Positions 50,540 through 58,784 are shown, numbered from the stretch's first letter. The stretch is 64,000 nt of DNA from Microbacterium sulfonylureivorans (GCF_003999995.1 NZ_RJAD01000004.1:243858-307857); one strand, 5' to 3'. The notes: generated by a model from the sequence alone, not told the origin. Translations and numbers: made by a program.

Positions 50540-51016
50540 ATGACCGATGACGCGCGCGCGACCCTCAAACGCATCGAGGCCGAGGAGCAGGAGCTGGTCC
50601 TTCCGGGTTTCGATCTTGCGGATGCCTGGGCCCTCGGTTCGCGCATGCGGGAGGCCGCCCTCGCGGCCGGGCTGCCGATCGTCATCGGGATCACCTTGGG
50701 AGAGGCGCGGGTCTTCCACACCGCCCTTCCGGGCTCGAGCGCCGACAACGACGGCTGGCTCGAGCGCAAGACGCACGTCGCGCGGCGCTACGGACGCTCC
50801 TCCTACGGTGTGGGTCAGTCGTTCCGGGCCTCGGGCAAGGACTTCGACGTCGACGCACGCCTCGACACCACGCAGTTCGCCGCACACGGCGGCGTCTTCC
50901 CGATCACCGTCACCGGCGTCGGCGTCGTGGGCACGGTCGGCGTCTCAGGACTCCCCCAGGCCGACGACCACGCGTTCGTGGTCACGCACCTCCGGGCATA
51001 TCGCGGCGCCCGGTGA
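50540..51016 (+). CDS. UPF0303/heme-degrading (HbpS/GlcG-like) domain protein
   Basis: A 158-residue protein of the UPF0303 family, related to GlcG/HbpS heme-degrading domains. The typical blocks are ELVLPGFDLADAWALG near residue 15, VFHTALPGSSADNDGWLERK near 60, and GVFPITVTGVGVVGTVGVSGLPQ near 120-142. Function in bacteria is not settled. TACGCT ends seven bases before the ATG, so the mRNA is likely leaderless. It is the last core-like gene before the integration site. Confidence 0.88.
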   Translation: MTDDARATLKRIEAEEQELVLPGFDLADAWALGSRMREAALAAGLPIVIGITLGEARVFHTALPGSSADNDGWLERKTHVARRYGRSSYGVGQSFRASGKDFDVDARLDTTQFAAHGGVFPITVTGVGVVGTVGVSGLPQADDHAFVVTHLRAYRGAR

Positions 51017-51123
51017 ACGAGAGCGGATGCCTCGGCATCCGTTCTGCGTCACATGCCGACGCACAGGGAAACCATCGTTCACGCTCACCCGCACGACGCC
51101 TCCCGGGGCTAGCGTGGGCACAT

Positions 51124-51196
51124 CGCGGCGATCCGGGCGGTCCCGGGCACCGGCTCATATCCGGGTGCGCTGCGGGTTCGACTCCCGCCGTCGCGT
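51124..51196 (+). tRNA. tRNA-like gene, CAU anticodon (Met type), non-canonical D arm
   Basis: A 73-base cloverleaf can be drawn. The acceptor CGCGGCG pairs with CGTCGCG (51189-51195), one G-T. The T arm GCGGG-TTCGACT-CCCGC is perfect. The anticodon arm has loop CTCATAT, giving CAU, with a mismatch at the base of its stem. The D arm (CCGG-GCGGTC-CCGG) has a very short loop without the usual A14/A21. A -10-like TAGCGT lies just upstream and a strong hairpin follows. It may be a real variant tRNA-Met or a decayed copy. CCA is not encoded. Confidence 0.5.
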
Positions 51197-51211
51197 CAAC
51201 TCTCTACGGCT

Positions 51212-51240
51212 CGCGATCCCTTGTCCCGACTGGGATCGCG
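51212..51240 (+). terminator. CGCGATCCC hairpin after the tRNA-like gene
   Basis: Perfect nine-base arms with an 11-base loop and a following TTCTC, 16 bases beyond the tRNA-like 3' end. Confidence 0.65.
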
Positions 51241-51267
51241 GTTCTCAGGTTTCTCGGCGAAGGGCCG

Positions 51268-51288
51268 TTTGCCCACATTTTGCCCACA
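51268..51288. repeat. Paired TTTGCCCACA direct repeats, possible integrase arm sites
   Basis: TTTGCCCACA occurs at 51268-51277 and 51279-51288, offset by 11 bases, one helical turn. Their place between a tRNA-like gene and an integrase remnant fits arm-type recombinase sites of an attL or attR end. Confidence 0.45.
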
Positions 51289-51343
51289 CTTTTCGCGGGC
51301 GCACCTGTGGATAACCGCACTCACGCGGGTTGATCGAGGCCGA

Positions 51344-51541
51344 TCAGGAGCGAGCGATGGCGGCCGCGCGGGCGGCGTTCAGCGACGTCGAGACGCTGTC
51401 GAGGTCGTCATCGAAGAGGTCCGCATAGACGTCGAGCGTCATCGCGGCCGACGCGTGGCCAAGCATCCGTTGCACCGCTTTGACGTTCGCCCCCGAGCTG
51501 ATGGCGAGGGATGCTGCGGTGTGAACGACAGCCATTGTCAA
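51344..51541 (-). pseudogene. C-terminal fragment of a tyrosine recombinase (phage-type integrase)
   Basis: Sixty-five residues matching the end of actinophage-type tyrosine integrases. It has HTAASLAISSGANVKAVQRM, then LGHASAAMTLDVYADLFDDD with the catalytic tyrosine in LDVY. The N-terminal arm and core domains and the first catalytic arginine are gone, and the expected LRHTAA reads VVHTAA. The break lies exactly where a TTGTCA-N17-TAGATT promoter begins on the opposite strand. It is the remains of the element that used the adjacent tRNA-like gene. Confidence 0.8.
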
Positions 51542-51660
51542 AACCCGCGTCGCTGGCTAGATTCGCTATCCCGAGGGAAGGACACAGACTATGAGCCGCG
51601 ATAGCTGAGATACCTAAGCGAGCCCCCGCCCGATCTTGTCGAGCGGGGGCTTCGTCGTTT
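51535..51660 (+). ncRNA. Candidate small transcript with five-codon frame and terminator
   Basis: TTGTCA (51535-51540), a 17-base spacer and TAGATT (51558-51563) make a good promoter. The predicted RNA of about 90 bases has GGGAAGGA, then ATG 51591 encoding MSRDS, then a terminator (51622-51650, GCCCCCGC and GCGGGGGC with TTCGTCGTTT). No gene follows on this strand. It may be a small RNA, an attenuator left over from a lost gene, or the truncated leader of one. Confidence 0.4.
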
Positions 51661-51759
51661 CTGGGGGCCATCCCTGCGTCGATCCTCACCACGCCCATGG
51701 CCCGCACGTGACCAGCCACGTCCGGGCATGGAACGCACAGGGATCCTCACTCGCTCCCG

Positions 51760-52332
51760 TCAGTATGTGGAGTGCAGGACGTCTGCCCGCTCTCGAGGAG
51801 CGAAGTTCGCTTCGAAGTCGCGTTCGTTCGGGACCCAGACCTCCCGCCAGAGGCGCGAATGATCGCGCCCCACAGCGGCATCGCGTTTCATTCCTCGCGC
51901 TTGCGCTGTGGCCAAGTCGACGTCGCACCAGATCGTGAGGTCGAGGAAGTCGAGCGCCTCCGGATGAAACAGACCGACGAGGTCGACCACCATGACGTCG
52001 CCGAGTGGGACGGGCTCGGACTTCCCGAGAGCCCCGATGCCCCAGTCGAAGCGGCGAAAGCTGCCGGCTGACCCCGCTAGGAACGGGAGGAGAACCTCGT
52101 CCACCAGACGAGCTCGTTCCACGCCATCCCAGTCTGGCGACCGCTGATGTGATCGCGTGGGGTCCAGGAAGTCATCTCCTCGCATCCGAATGCTGTCAGG
52201 GACGATCTCAACTAGTTCGCGGGCGAGAGTGCTCTTTCCCGAGCCGCCGTAGCCGGATACCCCGACAACTAACGGTCGCCCACACTCAGCAACGCGCTGG
52301 GCGATTAACTCGCCGATGCTGTGAAGTCCCAT
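51760..52332 (-). CDS. P-loop kinase, uridine kinase-like
   Basis: A 190-residue nucleoside-kinase-like protein. Walker A is GVSGYGGSGKSTLAREL near residue 25, RMRGDDFLDPTRSHQRSPDWDG near 48-70 resembles the substrate lid region of uridine kinases, and VMVVDLVGLF near 113 is the Walker B area. It ends GRDHSRLWREVWVPNERDFEA. Phosphorylation of a nucleoside or another small hydroxyl compound is inferred. It is leaderless by TAGTGT at 52339-52344, six bases before the ATG. Several accessory loci carry such orphan kinases. Confidence 0.82.
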   Translation of the reverse strand: MGLHSIGELIAQRVAECGRPLVVGVSGYGGSGKSTLARELVEIVPDSIRMRGDDFLDPTRSHQRSPDWDGVERARLVDEVLLPFLAGSAGSFRRFDWGIGALGKSEPVPLGDVMVVDLVGLFHPEALDFLDLTIWCDVDLATAQARGMKRDAAVGRDHSRLWREVWVPNERDFEANFAPRERADVLHSTY

Positions 52333-52455
52333 CGATCCACACTAGGGAACGCGCCCGGCCTCGCCGCACGCAACCGGTCGGCATCCGCGCGGTCCTTCAT
52401 GCGGTCGATTGATCGCGGCAGTGGGCGTGCTGCCGCGCGGACGTTCGATGAAGGC

Positions 52456-53121
52456 TCAGGGCCGGTGAACGTAGACCGCTGCATGTCGCTGGATGCGCAT
52501 CGCGATGGTGTCGACGAGTCGCGGGCCGGGTCTGAGCCCCGGCACCGACCAAGCCGAGCCGGCAGGGCCGCCGACTTCGAGCACGATCGGAACGTCGAAC
52601 CAGCGTCCATCGATACTGAGTGAGATTCCGACGCCGGCGGCCGTTGTGGTCAGCGCAGCGATCTCGACCTGCCTGGCTGGCACGAACCCCAGGGGCTTGG
52701 CGCGGCCGCGCAGGAAGCACAACCCGTCCGCCGCGACGATGAGGGACTGGCCGGTGAGCGGGGTCGATCCAATCGCGAACGCCGTCACGCCGAGACGGAC
52801 TGCGGCGCGACGTTCGCGCAGGTGGGGAAGCTGCCCACCCAGACGGGTCAGCCACGCAACAACTCCCGCCACGCCTATGGCCAGCGCTGGGCCCGGTATT
52901 CCACCGACTAGCTGTTGCCCATCGCTCGAGATCATCCACGCCGTCATCGCGAGCACGAACGTGACGCCGGCGCCAGCTGCGACTCCGCCGGTGACCCGCA
53001 CGCGTCGCCGATACCGCTCGAGTGGCGCGTCGGTCTCGGATTGCCTCCGGAGCCACTCGGGCAAGGTCGCGGTCTCGGCGAAGGCACGTGGCGCGTAATC
53101 AGCGAGGCCAGCAGTCAACAT
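52456..53121 (-). CDS. Membrane protein, two segments plus PH-like C-terminal domain
   Basis: A 221-residue protein of no recognised family. Membrane segments lie near residues 44-66 and 75-95. The C-terminal half (VTAFAIGSTPLTGQSLIVAADGLCFLRG) has the alternating pattern of a small beta domain, possibly PH-like. It belongs to the accessory region and stands alone. The start is an ATG at 53121 without a clear ribosome site. Confidence 0.6.
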   Translation of the reverse strand: MLTAGLADYAPRAFAETATLPEWLRRQSETDAPLERYRRRVRVTGGVAAGAGVTFVLAMTAWMISSDGQQLVGGIPGPALAIGVAGVVAWLTRLGGQLPHLRERRAAVRLGVTAFAIGSTPLTGQSLIVAADGLCFLRGRAKPLGFVPARQVEIAALTTTAAGVGISLSIDGRWFDVPIVLEVGGPAGSAWSVPGLRPGPRLVDTIAMRIQRHAAVYVHRP

Positions 53122-53331
53122 AACTCGTCAATTGTCCATGACCTGTGGCAGGCCACGGACAACTCCTCCGACCGCTCACCAATGACGGGCCAACCACGAC
53201 CAGCACTCGGCCGATCTGCAACCGCAGGAGAGTCCTGGCCGAGAAGACAGGTGGCTTGGGTGCGGGAACGGTCAACGTGCGGGCGCCCGTTCGCGGACAG
53301 GTGCTCCAGGCGGTCTGAATAGACTGCGGTC

Positions 53332-53709
53332 GTGAGCCGAGAACACCAGCGTCCGACGGCAGTGTCGACCACATTCGGTGTGAGGTCAATCGTGCTGGCG
53401 CCGACGTCTCTCATCGTCGCGGTCGTTGTCGGGTTCCTCGTCGCGTACAGTCCACTTGCGATTCTCGGGCCGAACGTATTCGTTGGAATCTCTTGCAGTG
53501 CTGGTCTCCTGATCGCGTTCGCGGGGATAGCGCTCGGAGCGATCTGTTGGGTCGAGGGAGTCTCGAGCGCAGAAGACGCCTTCCGACGAAGCACGGCGAT
53601 CAGTCTTGGAATCACCGGAACGCTCTTGTGCGGGGGCGCCGTGCTCGCGCTCGTCTCTCTTTGGCTCTACCTGCCGACGCAGATGTCCTTTACGCTGCTG
53701 GGTTCTTGA
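53332..53709 (+). CDS. Small membrane protein, three segments
   Basis: A 125-residue hydrophobic protein with segments near residues 24-42, 48-72 and 93-112. No family is recognised. GTG 53332 lies six bases after TAGACT (53320-53325), so it is probably leaderless, which supports this start and real expression. It belongs to the island's series of short membrane-protein genes. Confidence 0.65.
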   Translation: MSREHQRPTAVSTTFGVRSIVLAPTSLIVAVVVGFLVAYSPLAILGPNVFVGISCSAGLLIAFAGIALGAICWVEGVSSAEDAFRRSTAISLGITGTLLCGGAVLALVSLWLYLPTQMSFTLLGS

Positions 53710-53805
53710 TGCAGTTCGCCCATCAAGCATTGACATGCGAGGGCGCACAAGCCGGTGGCTCGACAGACGCCCGATCGGCATTGAAGATCGATGTACGGTG
53801 CGTAG

Positions 53806-53997
53806 GTGAAACAGGTCTGGATCGTCTACCACGACAGTTCGCCCGACAACAACATCCTCGGCGTCTTCGATGACGAGGATGAAGCCTATGCCTATCAAGA
53901 GGCGGTCGCCCCGGGCTACCCGGATGGTGCCTTGCTTACGCCGTTCCCGGTTCCCTGGCGTAGTACTGACCACGTCACTGAAATCCGGATCGGCTAA
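53806..53997 (+). CDS. Small hypothetical protein, 63 residues
   Basis: A 63-residue acidic protein beginning KQVWIVYHDSSPDNN, with the central stretch FDDEDEAYAYQEAV resembling small alpha-beta proteins of unknown role found widely in bacteria. GTG 53806 lies six bases after TACGGT (53794-53799), a leaderless layout that supports the start. Its TAA is part of the GCTAACC arm of the following large hairpin. Confidence 0.65.
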   Translation: MKQVWIVYHDSSPDNNILGVFDDEDEAYAYQEAVAPGYPDGALLTPFPVPWRSTDHVTEIRIG

Positions 53998-54090
53998 CCG
54001 CTCACCCTCGCCCGACGACGGGCAACGTCCTGGGCGTGACAAGCGATTCCGCACGCGGCCGTCGTCAGCCGGGCGCGGTGGTTAGCGCGA
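53990..54090. repeat. Large imperfect palindrome between convergent genes, attC-like
   Basis: GCTAACC near 53993 and GGTTAGC near 54080 form outer arms, and GACGACGG with CCGTCGTC form inner arms, about 95 bases overall. The plan (outer CTAAC/GTTAG, long imperfect stem) resembles an integron attC recombination site; a plain bidirectional terminator is the simpler view. The outer arms contain the stop codons of both flanking genes. Confidence 0.4.
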
Positions 54091-54728
54091 GGGGGTCACA
54101 GGCGGGATGGCTTTCATAGCGGCTGACACGTCCGGGTCTTCGTCGTCTCGAAGCAGCGCGATGACGTCGTCTGGAAGCTCGCGTTCGGCAGCGAGATACC
54201 AGCGCGCAGGGGCGTCCTCGTGAGAGCAATCCGTCTTGCGAGTTCCGGGTCTCGTGGCAGTCCCTCCGCGGGCGTGTCCTTGCGTTCCATGGCTAGCTGC
54301 ATCATCGCCCCGACGGTGAACTGGTCGTGTTGACGAGCAAGTGTGGCGTTGAGCGAGACGACGACGTCCTCGCCGGCCCAGATCGTCCAGTCAGAATCTT
54401 GGATCGTGCGCTGCAAATTGCCCGCTTCACCGCGGTCAAGCTGATCGCGCAGTCGATCGGCAACGTTCAGCACGACCTGGTCCTGCGCGCTCAAGAAAAC
54501 TGACACGTTGGGCGCGTGGCTACCGGACACGATCGCCCAGGACGGATCGGTCATGAATCGCCAAAGACCGGGCTCGGTCGCGCGCGCCCAACCATCGTCC
54601 GTCAATCCCGCCGCCAGCGATTCGACATTCGACAGCAGGCCACCCGTGACGGCTTTGCGTACGACCGAGAGGACACCGTCCGGAACCAGCCGATCCGCGC
54701 CTGTCTGGTGAACCATGTCATCTGCCAA
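54082..54728 (-). pseudogene. Frameshifted repeat-type protein gene
   Basis: The first frame runs from TTG 54728 (or ATG 54716) and gives coherent protein to about DPELARRIAL, then turns to Ser/Thr/Arg-rich sequence ending at 54114. The neighbouring frame at this point gives HEDAPARWYLAAERELPDDV and continues IALLRDDEDPDVSAAM to a TAA at 54082. It keeps the acidic, HEAT-like pattern of the first part. A one- or two-base shift near 54225-54250 therefore breaks the gene. A sequencing error is possible. No function is assigned. Confidence 0.6.
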
Positions 54729-54887
54729 TCTGTCGCCGTAGGTCGGTGCGGCAAGACTAGTTCCAGGGTGTGCCCGCGCTCTGGGAGTGACTTGTCTGAG
54801 TGCACCGCGCGCGACCCGACCCGGCGCTGGTCGAGGTCACAGCCGACGCTCTCAAGTGGGTCGCGAAGCGAGCGTTGGGGGGTTCGC

Positions 54888-55721
54888 TCAGCGTCGCCAC
54901 CAGGACAGCCGACGAGCCTTCCGCGTCGGCTGTGCTTCCACCGTGGCTTTGTCGGGCGTGGGCTGGTCCGGTTTGTCCCAGCGCAGTGTCTCAAGGATCG
55001 GGTCGGCCTGGAGGGCGTCGATGAGGTCTGCGGATCCGCTCACCCGCGTCGCGCAGAGGTCGTAGTCGGTGTAAACGAACCAAGAGTGATCGGCCGGCCA
55101 GAAGTTGCTCGGTGAGAACCGGCCGACGCCCTCGCCGACGAGTTTGAAGATGTCGCTGACGCGTCCCTCCTGTATCTCGACATTGTCGAAGTCGCCGGTC
55201 GTGAGCGCGGCTGGATAGAAGTAGCAGTGTTCCGCGGCTGCTCGGTTGGTCAGAACGGATACGAGAGCACGGAGACTCTCGCCGTCCAGCGATCCCTCGG
55301 CAGGGAAGTCGATTGACACGGGCCAGCCTCCGTCGCTGAACCACTGAAAGCTCGGTGGAAAGGCCTCGTCGCGTCCTGGAGTCTGGCCGAGCCGCGCAAA
55401 GTACTCGTGCCAGGTCAGGCGCGTCCATCCCTCGCCGGGATGGTCGCTGAATCCCAACCCCACGCCGGTCGTGACGGCGGAGCCGTCATCGAGGCTGAAG
55501 CCGTTGATGATCACCGGCTTCTCAACGCCCGCCTCGATCGTGGCACGTCGCGCCTGGTCGTAGCTGATGTGCGAAGGCAGGGACGTGTTCTCGTACATCG
55601 AGTGCAGCACCCAGACCGAGTCCTCCCAGCCCGACAAGTCCATTCCCACAGGATCGTCGCGTTCCGACAGCTGAATCCACGCGACCGCGTCAACGCATTC
55701 AGCGGGGGTCAATCTCCGCAT
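54888..55721 (-). CDS. Hypothetical protein, 277 residues
   Basis: A cytoplasmic, tryptophan-rich protein of unknown family. Notable stretches are SGWEDSVWVLHSMYENTSLP near residue 30, WHEYFARLGQTPGRDEAFPP near 105 and FWPADHSWFVYTDYDLCATR near 207-226, which suggests a ligand or partner-binding domain of the immunity or SUKH-like size range, though I cannot name one. TACGCT at 55728-55733 ends six bases before the ATG, so it is likely leaderless. The C-terminus is basic. Confidence 0.65.
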   Translation of the reverse strand: MRRLTPAECVDAVAWIQLSERDDPVGMDLSGWEDSVWVLHSMYENTSLPSHISYDQARRATIEAGVEKPVIINGFSLDDGSAVTTGVGLGFSDHPGEGWTRLTWHEYFARLGQTPGRDEAFPPSFQWFSDGGWPVSIDFPAEGSLDGESLRALVSVLTNRAAAEHCYFYPAALTTGDFDNVEIQEGRVSDIFKLVGEGVGRFSPSNFWPADHSWFVYTDYDLCATRVSGSADLIDALQADPILETLRWDKPDQPTPDKATVEAQPTRKARRLSWWRR

Positions 55722-55848
55722 CCCGTGAGCGTACCCGCGCGGGACACCGCCCAGTCGACAGTCGCTCGATGACGCGTCCTGATCCGGACACCCCGCCGGG
55801 GGATCGAGTCATTTCCCTGGTGAGTCTCTTCGTGCCAGTGTGGGCCAG

Positions 55849-56313
55849 GTGATGGATGGACTGCGTGCGGGACTGATGTGGCCGGGGACGGAGGCGATGC
55901 TGTCCCTATTCGTCGTGCGTCGAGATCCGGCCGATCTTGAACTCACGGTCGATGCAGCGCTGGCTCCGAGACCCGACACCGTCCGACAGTACGAGATGAT
56001 GCCCGGCGACAGTGGTTCCACCATCGGTGAGGTCCGCGAGTACGACCTGCGGTTCAATGAACTCCCGCCGGACTTGACTGGTCTCGTCTCCGCGTGGTTG
56101 GAATCGGCAGTCGGTGGTGGCGCCGAGGTTGCATGGTTCGGGTTTGAGGGATCGTTCTCCTATGAGGATCTTCTGAGTGATGACATCGCGAGCTCTATCT
56201 TCGCGGTGGCGTCCCGGTCGGGGATCTACCTCGCGCTCGATGACGACTTTCGGTCGAGCTCGGAGTGGGTAGAACGCCTCGGAGAGATCAGGCGTGAGCT
56301 TCACTGGCCGTGA
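55849..56313 (+). CDS. Hypothetical acidic protein
   Basis: A 154-residue protein, no family recognised. The patterned parts are LFVVRRDPADLELTVDAAL near residue 20 and EVAWFGFEGSFSYEDLLSDD near 90. I choose GTG 55849, seven bases after CAGTGT; ATG 55852 or GTG 55840 are alternatives. Size, acidity and the island setting resemble orphan immunity-type genes, which is only a guess. Confidence 0.55.
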   Translation: MMDGLRAGLMWPGTEAMLSLFVVRRDPADLELTVDAALAPRPDTVRQYEMMPGDSGSTIGEVREYDLRFNELPPDLTGLVSAWLESAVGGGAEVAWFGFEGSFSYEDLLSDDIASSIFAVASRSGIYLALDDDFRSSSEWVERLGEIRRELHWP

Positions 56314-56471
56314 GGGCACTCAATCATCTACGACCGTTCGGAAGCCGGTCCCTCATTGCGACAGTCGCCGTCAGCAAGAATCGGCCGTCGTGCGTTGCCT
56401 GACTGCATCTCGAGCAGATCGATCTAACAAGCCACCGGCGATTGTCATGCGGCGCACTGAGTTGACGGCAC

Positions 56472-56714
56472 CTATCGAAGATCCCGTTCCGGATTGATGT
56501 TGTTCAGAGTTAGATCCTCGAGGCCGATGCCGAACGCGATGGCCTGATGCTGCATCAGGGAGATCACTTCGTGGTAGGCCGTGAGATGTCCTGTCTCGAA
56601 GTCGTATTCAGCAGTTCCTAGCGCGCTATCTCGCCGCGTTCGGGCATCGACGGCTGAGCGTCGCAGAAGGTCGCCCAGATCGCGCAGGTAGAGAGCTGCG
56701 GACTCGTTGGTCAT
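56472..56714 (-). CDS. Small hypothetical protein, 80 residues
   Basis: An 80-residue, mostly helical protein with MTNESAALYLRDLGDLLRRS at the start and YHEVISLMQHQAIAFGIGLE in the second half. No family is recognised. GGTGATTA precedes the ATG. It is same-strand with the probable immunity gene at 56767 and may be co-transcribed with it. Confidence 0.55.
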   Translation of the reverse strand: MTNESAALYLRDLGDLLRRSAVDARTRRDSALGTAEYDFETGHLTAYHEVISLMQHQAIAFGIGLEDLTLNNINPERDLR

Positions 56715-56766
56715 TAATCACCGATCCAAATCTTGCCCACCGCGCCGAACTGTCTTGGGCAGTGGC

Positions 56767-57045
56767 CTATTCGACCGACCAGGGCGCGAGTAGTTCGGCC
56801 ACGTCATAGTCCATTGCCATTGCGGAAGCGATCTCGCTCAGCTCGACGACCACCGACCGCGGGATCTGTGTTTGCGCCTCCGCCAGCGCGTCCACGATGG
56901 TCTCTTCAGCAACACCCAATTCGTTAGCGTCGAGGAGTTCGATCACGAAGGTGACGGTGTCCGCCGGCAGTAACTGCGTCGTTGAGATCAAGACCGCTTT
57001 GATGCGACCACGAAGCTCTTGATAGTAGGCCGCCGGATACGTCAT
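56767..57045 (-). CDS. MafI-like immunity protein
   Basis: A 92-residue acidic helical protein. Its layout (TVTFVIELLDANELGVAEET, then IVDALAEAQTQIPRSVVVEL) resembles the MafI immunity family, small proteins that block cognate polymorphic toxins. No toxin gene is visible beside it. I use ATG 57045; a GTG at 57078 is in frame but overlaps weak sequence. The assignment is by pattern and could be wrong. Confidence 0.45.
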   Translation of the reverse strand: MTYPAAYYQELRGRIKAVLISTTQLLPADTVTFVIELLDANELGVAEETIVDALAEAQTQIPRSVVVELSEIASAMAMDYDVAELLAPWSVE

Positions 57046-57078
57046 CAGAGGTTCCGCGTCACCTGGCACGGTTGCCAC

Positions 57079-57456
57079 ATGGGACCAACGAGTAGCTCGG
57101 AGCGAACGTCACCCACGCACACTACTACCTGGCGACGGACCCCCTGCGCTGTCCCATTCCTACATGCTGGATGCAAGGCGTGACACACATCCTGGACCAC
57201 GCTCCCGCGGTGACAGCCGAAGGAAAGCGGGTCGTCATCCGCGCGGAAATCGGCAGCGACGGCCAGCTTCTGACACGCGATGCCCGTGGTTTCATACGCC
57301 AAGCTGCTCCGTCCACGGGTGCGTGCCGGGCGGTGCCCGCAGCACTTCCCCGACCGCGCGCGCGTTGCCGGGTGCCAGAGACACCATCCTGCCGACGATG
57401 CGCAGCTTCCCGTTAGTAGCTGTCCGGCAACAGCTCCTACGCAGGATTCCCGCCAC
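57079..57456. other. Gap without a supportable gene
   Basis: Several short frames overlap here on both strands, none with a convincing start, composition or family. The stretch 57171-57320 keeps some coding-like bias and may be decayed gene sequence. Confidence 0.5.
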
Positions 57457-58206
57457 TCAACCGCCGGGGCAATCGCAATCGCCCCCGCTGTGGCAGACGC
57501 ACGGCAGGGGCTCGTCGTCGTCCTCGACCTCTTCAGTCTCGCCTGAGCGGGGCACCTCGTGATAGCCCGTCCCGGTCCCAATGGTGACGACGTGTGGGGA
57601 TGCGCTGGCGCGAATCTGCGCAAGGTCGTAGGGCGAGGCGTCGATAAGCTCACCGTCGACCGTCGTATCCATCTCGTCCACCCCATCGGGAGTGCTGAGG
57701 CGGAACGAGACGTAGCGCCAGTCCGAGTCCGGGCACCTAGCGCTCGCACCAGGAAGATCATCGACGGTGTACGGAACACCGTTGGCCGTTTGCCCCGGAA
57801 TGCCCATCTCGCGCCAGTACTGCTCGGTCATCCCCCAGTCCGCCTCGTCGGGCTCACAGCCGGCGGCCACCAGTCTTTCTCGCCATGACGCGAGGATCTC
57901 GGCGGGGTCGGTGCGGGGATCTTCGATGATCCACATAGTGCTGTGCCCGCAGTCCCAAGCGGACGGGGAGTTGTAGAACGGGCCGAATTGCCCACGGGTG
58001 CATGCGTCCTTGACGCCGGTGCTCAACGCCGGCTCGGGAACGATGCTGTGGAGCAGGTCGAGCTCTGCGGCCGCGGCAGCCTCGCGGGCCTCGACGATCG
58101 CCGGCTCATGCGCTCCCGTCGGCGGGAACGCTGGGGTGGGCGCGCATCCGGCCAGTCCGAGCGCGAGCGCGAGCATGCTGGCGGCGGCACACTCTCGCTT
58201 GGTCAC
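57457..58206 (-). CDS. Lipoprotein with Cys/His-rich C-terminal tail
   Basis: A 249-residue lipoprotein with the lipobox LAGC at residue 21. The body has paired cysteines, DACTRGQFGPFYNSPSAWDC near residues 68-87 and a further C near 117 and 150, so disulphides are likely. A glutamate-rich stretch (ETEEVEDDDEP) leads to the final 16 residues, LPCVCHSGGDCDCPGG, a CxCH-x4-CxC motif able to bind metal. It appears leaderless: TAGGCT at 58214-58219 ends seven bases before GTG 58206. No family is recognised. Confidence 0.75.
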   Translation of the reverse strand: MTKRECAAASMLALALGLAGCAPTPAFPPTGAHEPAIVEAREAAAAAELDLLHSIVPEPALSTGVKDACTRGQFGPFYNSPSAWDCGHSTMWIIEDPRTDPAEILASWRERLVAAGCEPDEADWGMTEQYWREMGIPGQTANGVPYTVDDLPGASARCPDSDWRYVSFRLSTPDGVDEMDTTVDGELIDASPYDLAQIRASASPHVVTIGTGTGYHEVPRSGETEEVEDDDEPLPCVCHSGGDCDCPGG

Positions 58207-58388
58207 AGCGCCGAGCCTAGGGGCGACTGTCTGACATCCACGACATTCAATGATTGCCGTCCCAAATGGCGATCAGTCGGTCGCTGACTGAGTGTCGGCC
58301 ATGCTCGCGGTAGCGATTCTTGCCAGCGCTGACGCTCGAAAGCCGATCCGCTCCCGCACTGGCGCCCGCGGCTAGCTAGTGTCGAAGT

Positions 58389-58670
58389 ATGGCTGGCAGA
58401 AGTATGCGAACCGCGCTCCTTTGGGCGGGAGCGGCGCTGGTCGCAGTCGCCGGTGCGATCACGATCACGATCGGGCTGTTCACGCCTATGGGGGTCGCCT
58501 CGTTCGGCTGGTTCGCCTACCAGCCCCTGGCGAATGCGACCTTCACCCCTGGCGGCTCAGCGGTCGTCCTCTCGCGCGTCACCGTCGTCGGATGGATCGT
58601 TTTCACCCTAGGGATGCTCACCCTAGCGTTTCTTGCCGGCGGTGTCGTGGCCCGGAGATCGCGCGAGTAG
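58389..58670 (+). CDS. Small membrane protein, two segments
   Basis: A 93-residue protein with membrane segments near residues 8-30 and 65-87 and a basic end (RRSRE). No family is recognised. TAGTGT at 58377-58382 ends six bases before the ATG, a leaderless layout that supports the call. The sigma-factor remnant follows 114 bases later. Confidence 0.65.
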   Translation: MAGRSMRTALLWAGAALVAVAGAITITIGLFTPMGVASFGWFAYQPLANATFTPGGSAVVLSRVTVVGWIVFTLGMLTLAFLAGGVVARRSRE

Positions 58671-58784
58671 CTCAGGCCCGACGTCGGTCGGTACAGGTGG
58701 ATGTCCCGGAGCGCTGAACGATCCCACACGGAGCAACTTTGTCGGTCCCTGTAACGATCCGTGCGGTGCCGGACAATACAGAGC

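Noticed and set aside
51104..51200. Possible tmRNA 3' end, from the GGGTTCGACTCCCGCC block
   Set aside because: The expected 5' half and tag frame are absent, and a nearby acceptor partner gives a tRNA-size cloverleaf.
57171..57416. An 81-codon plus-strand frame in the gap before the Cys-tail lipoprotein
   Set aside because: No ribosome site or leaderless -10 in place, and the second half is Arg/Pro-rich shadow-like sequence.
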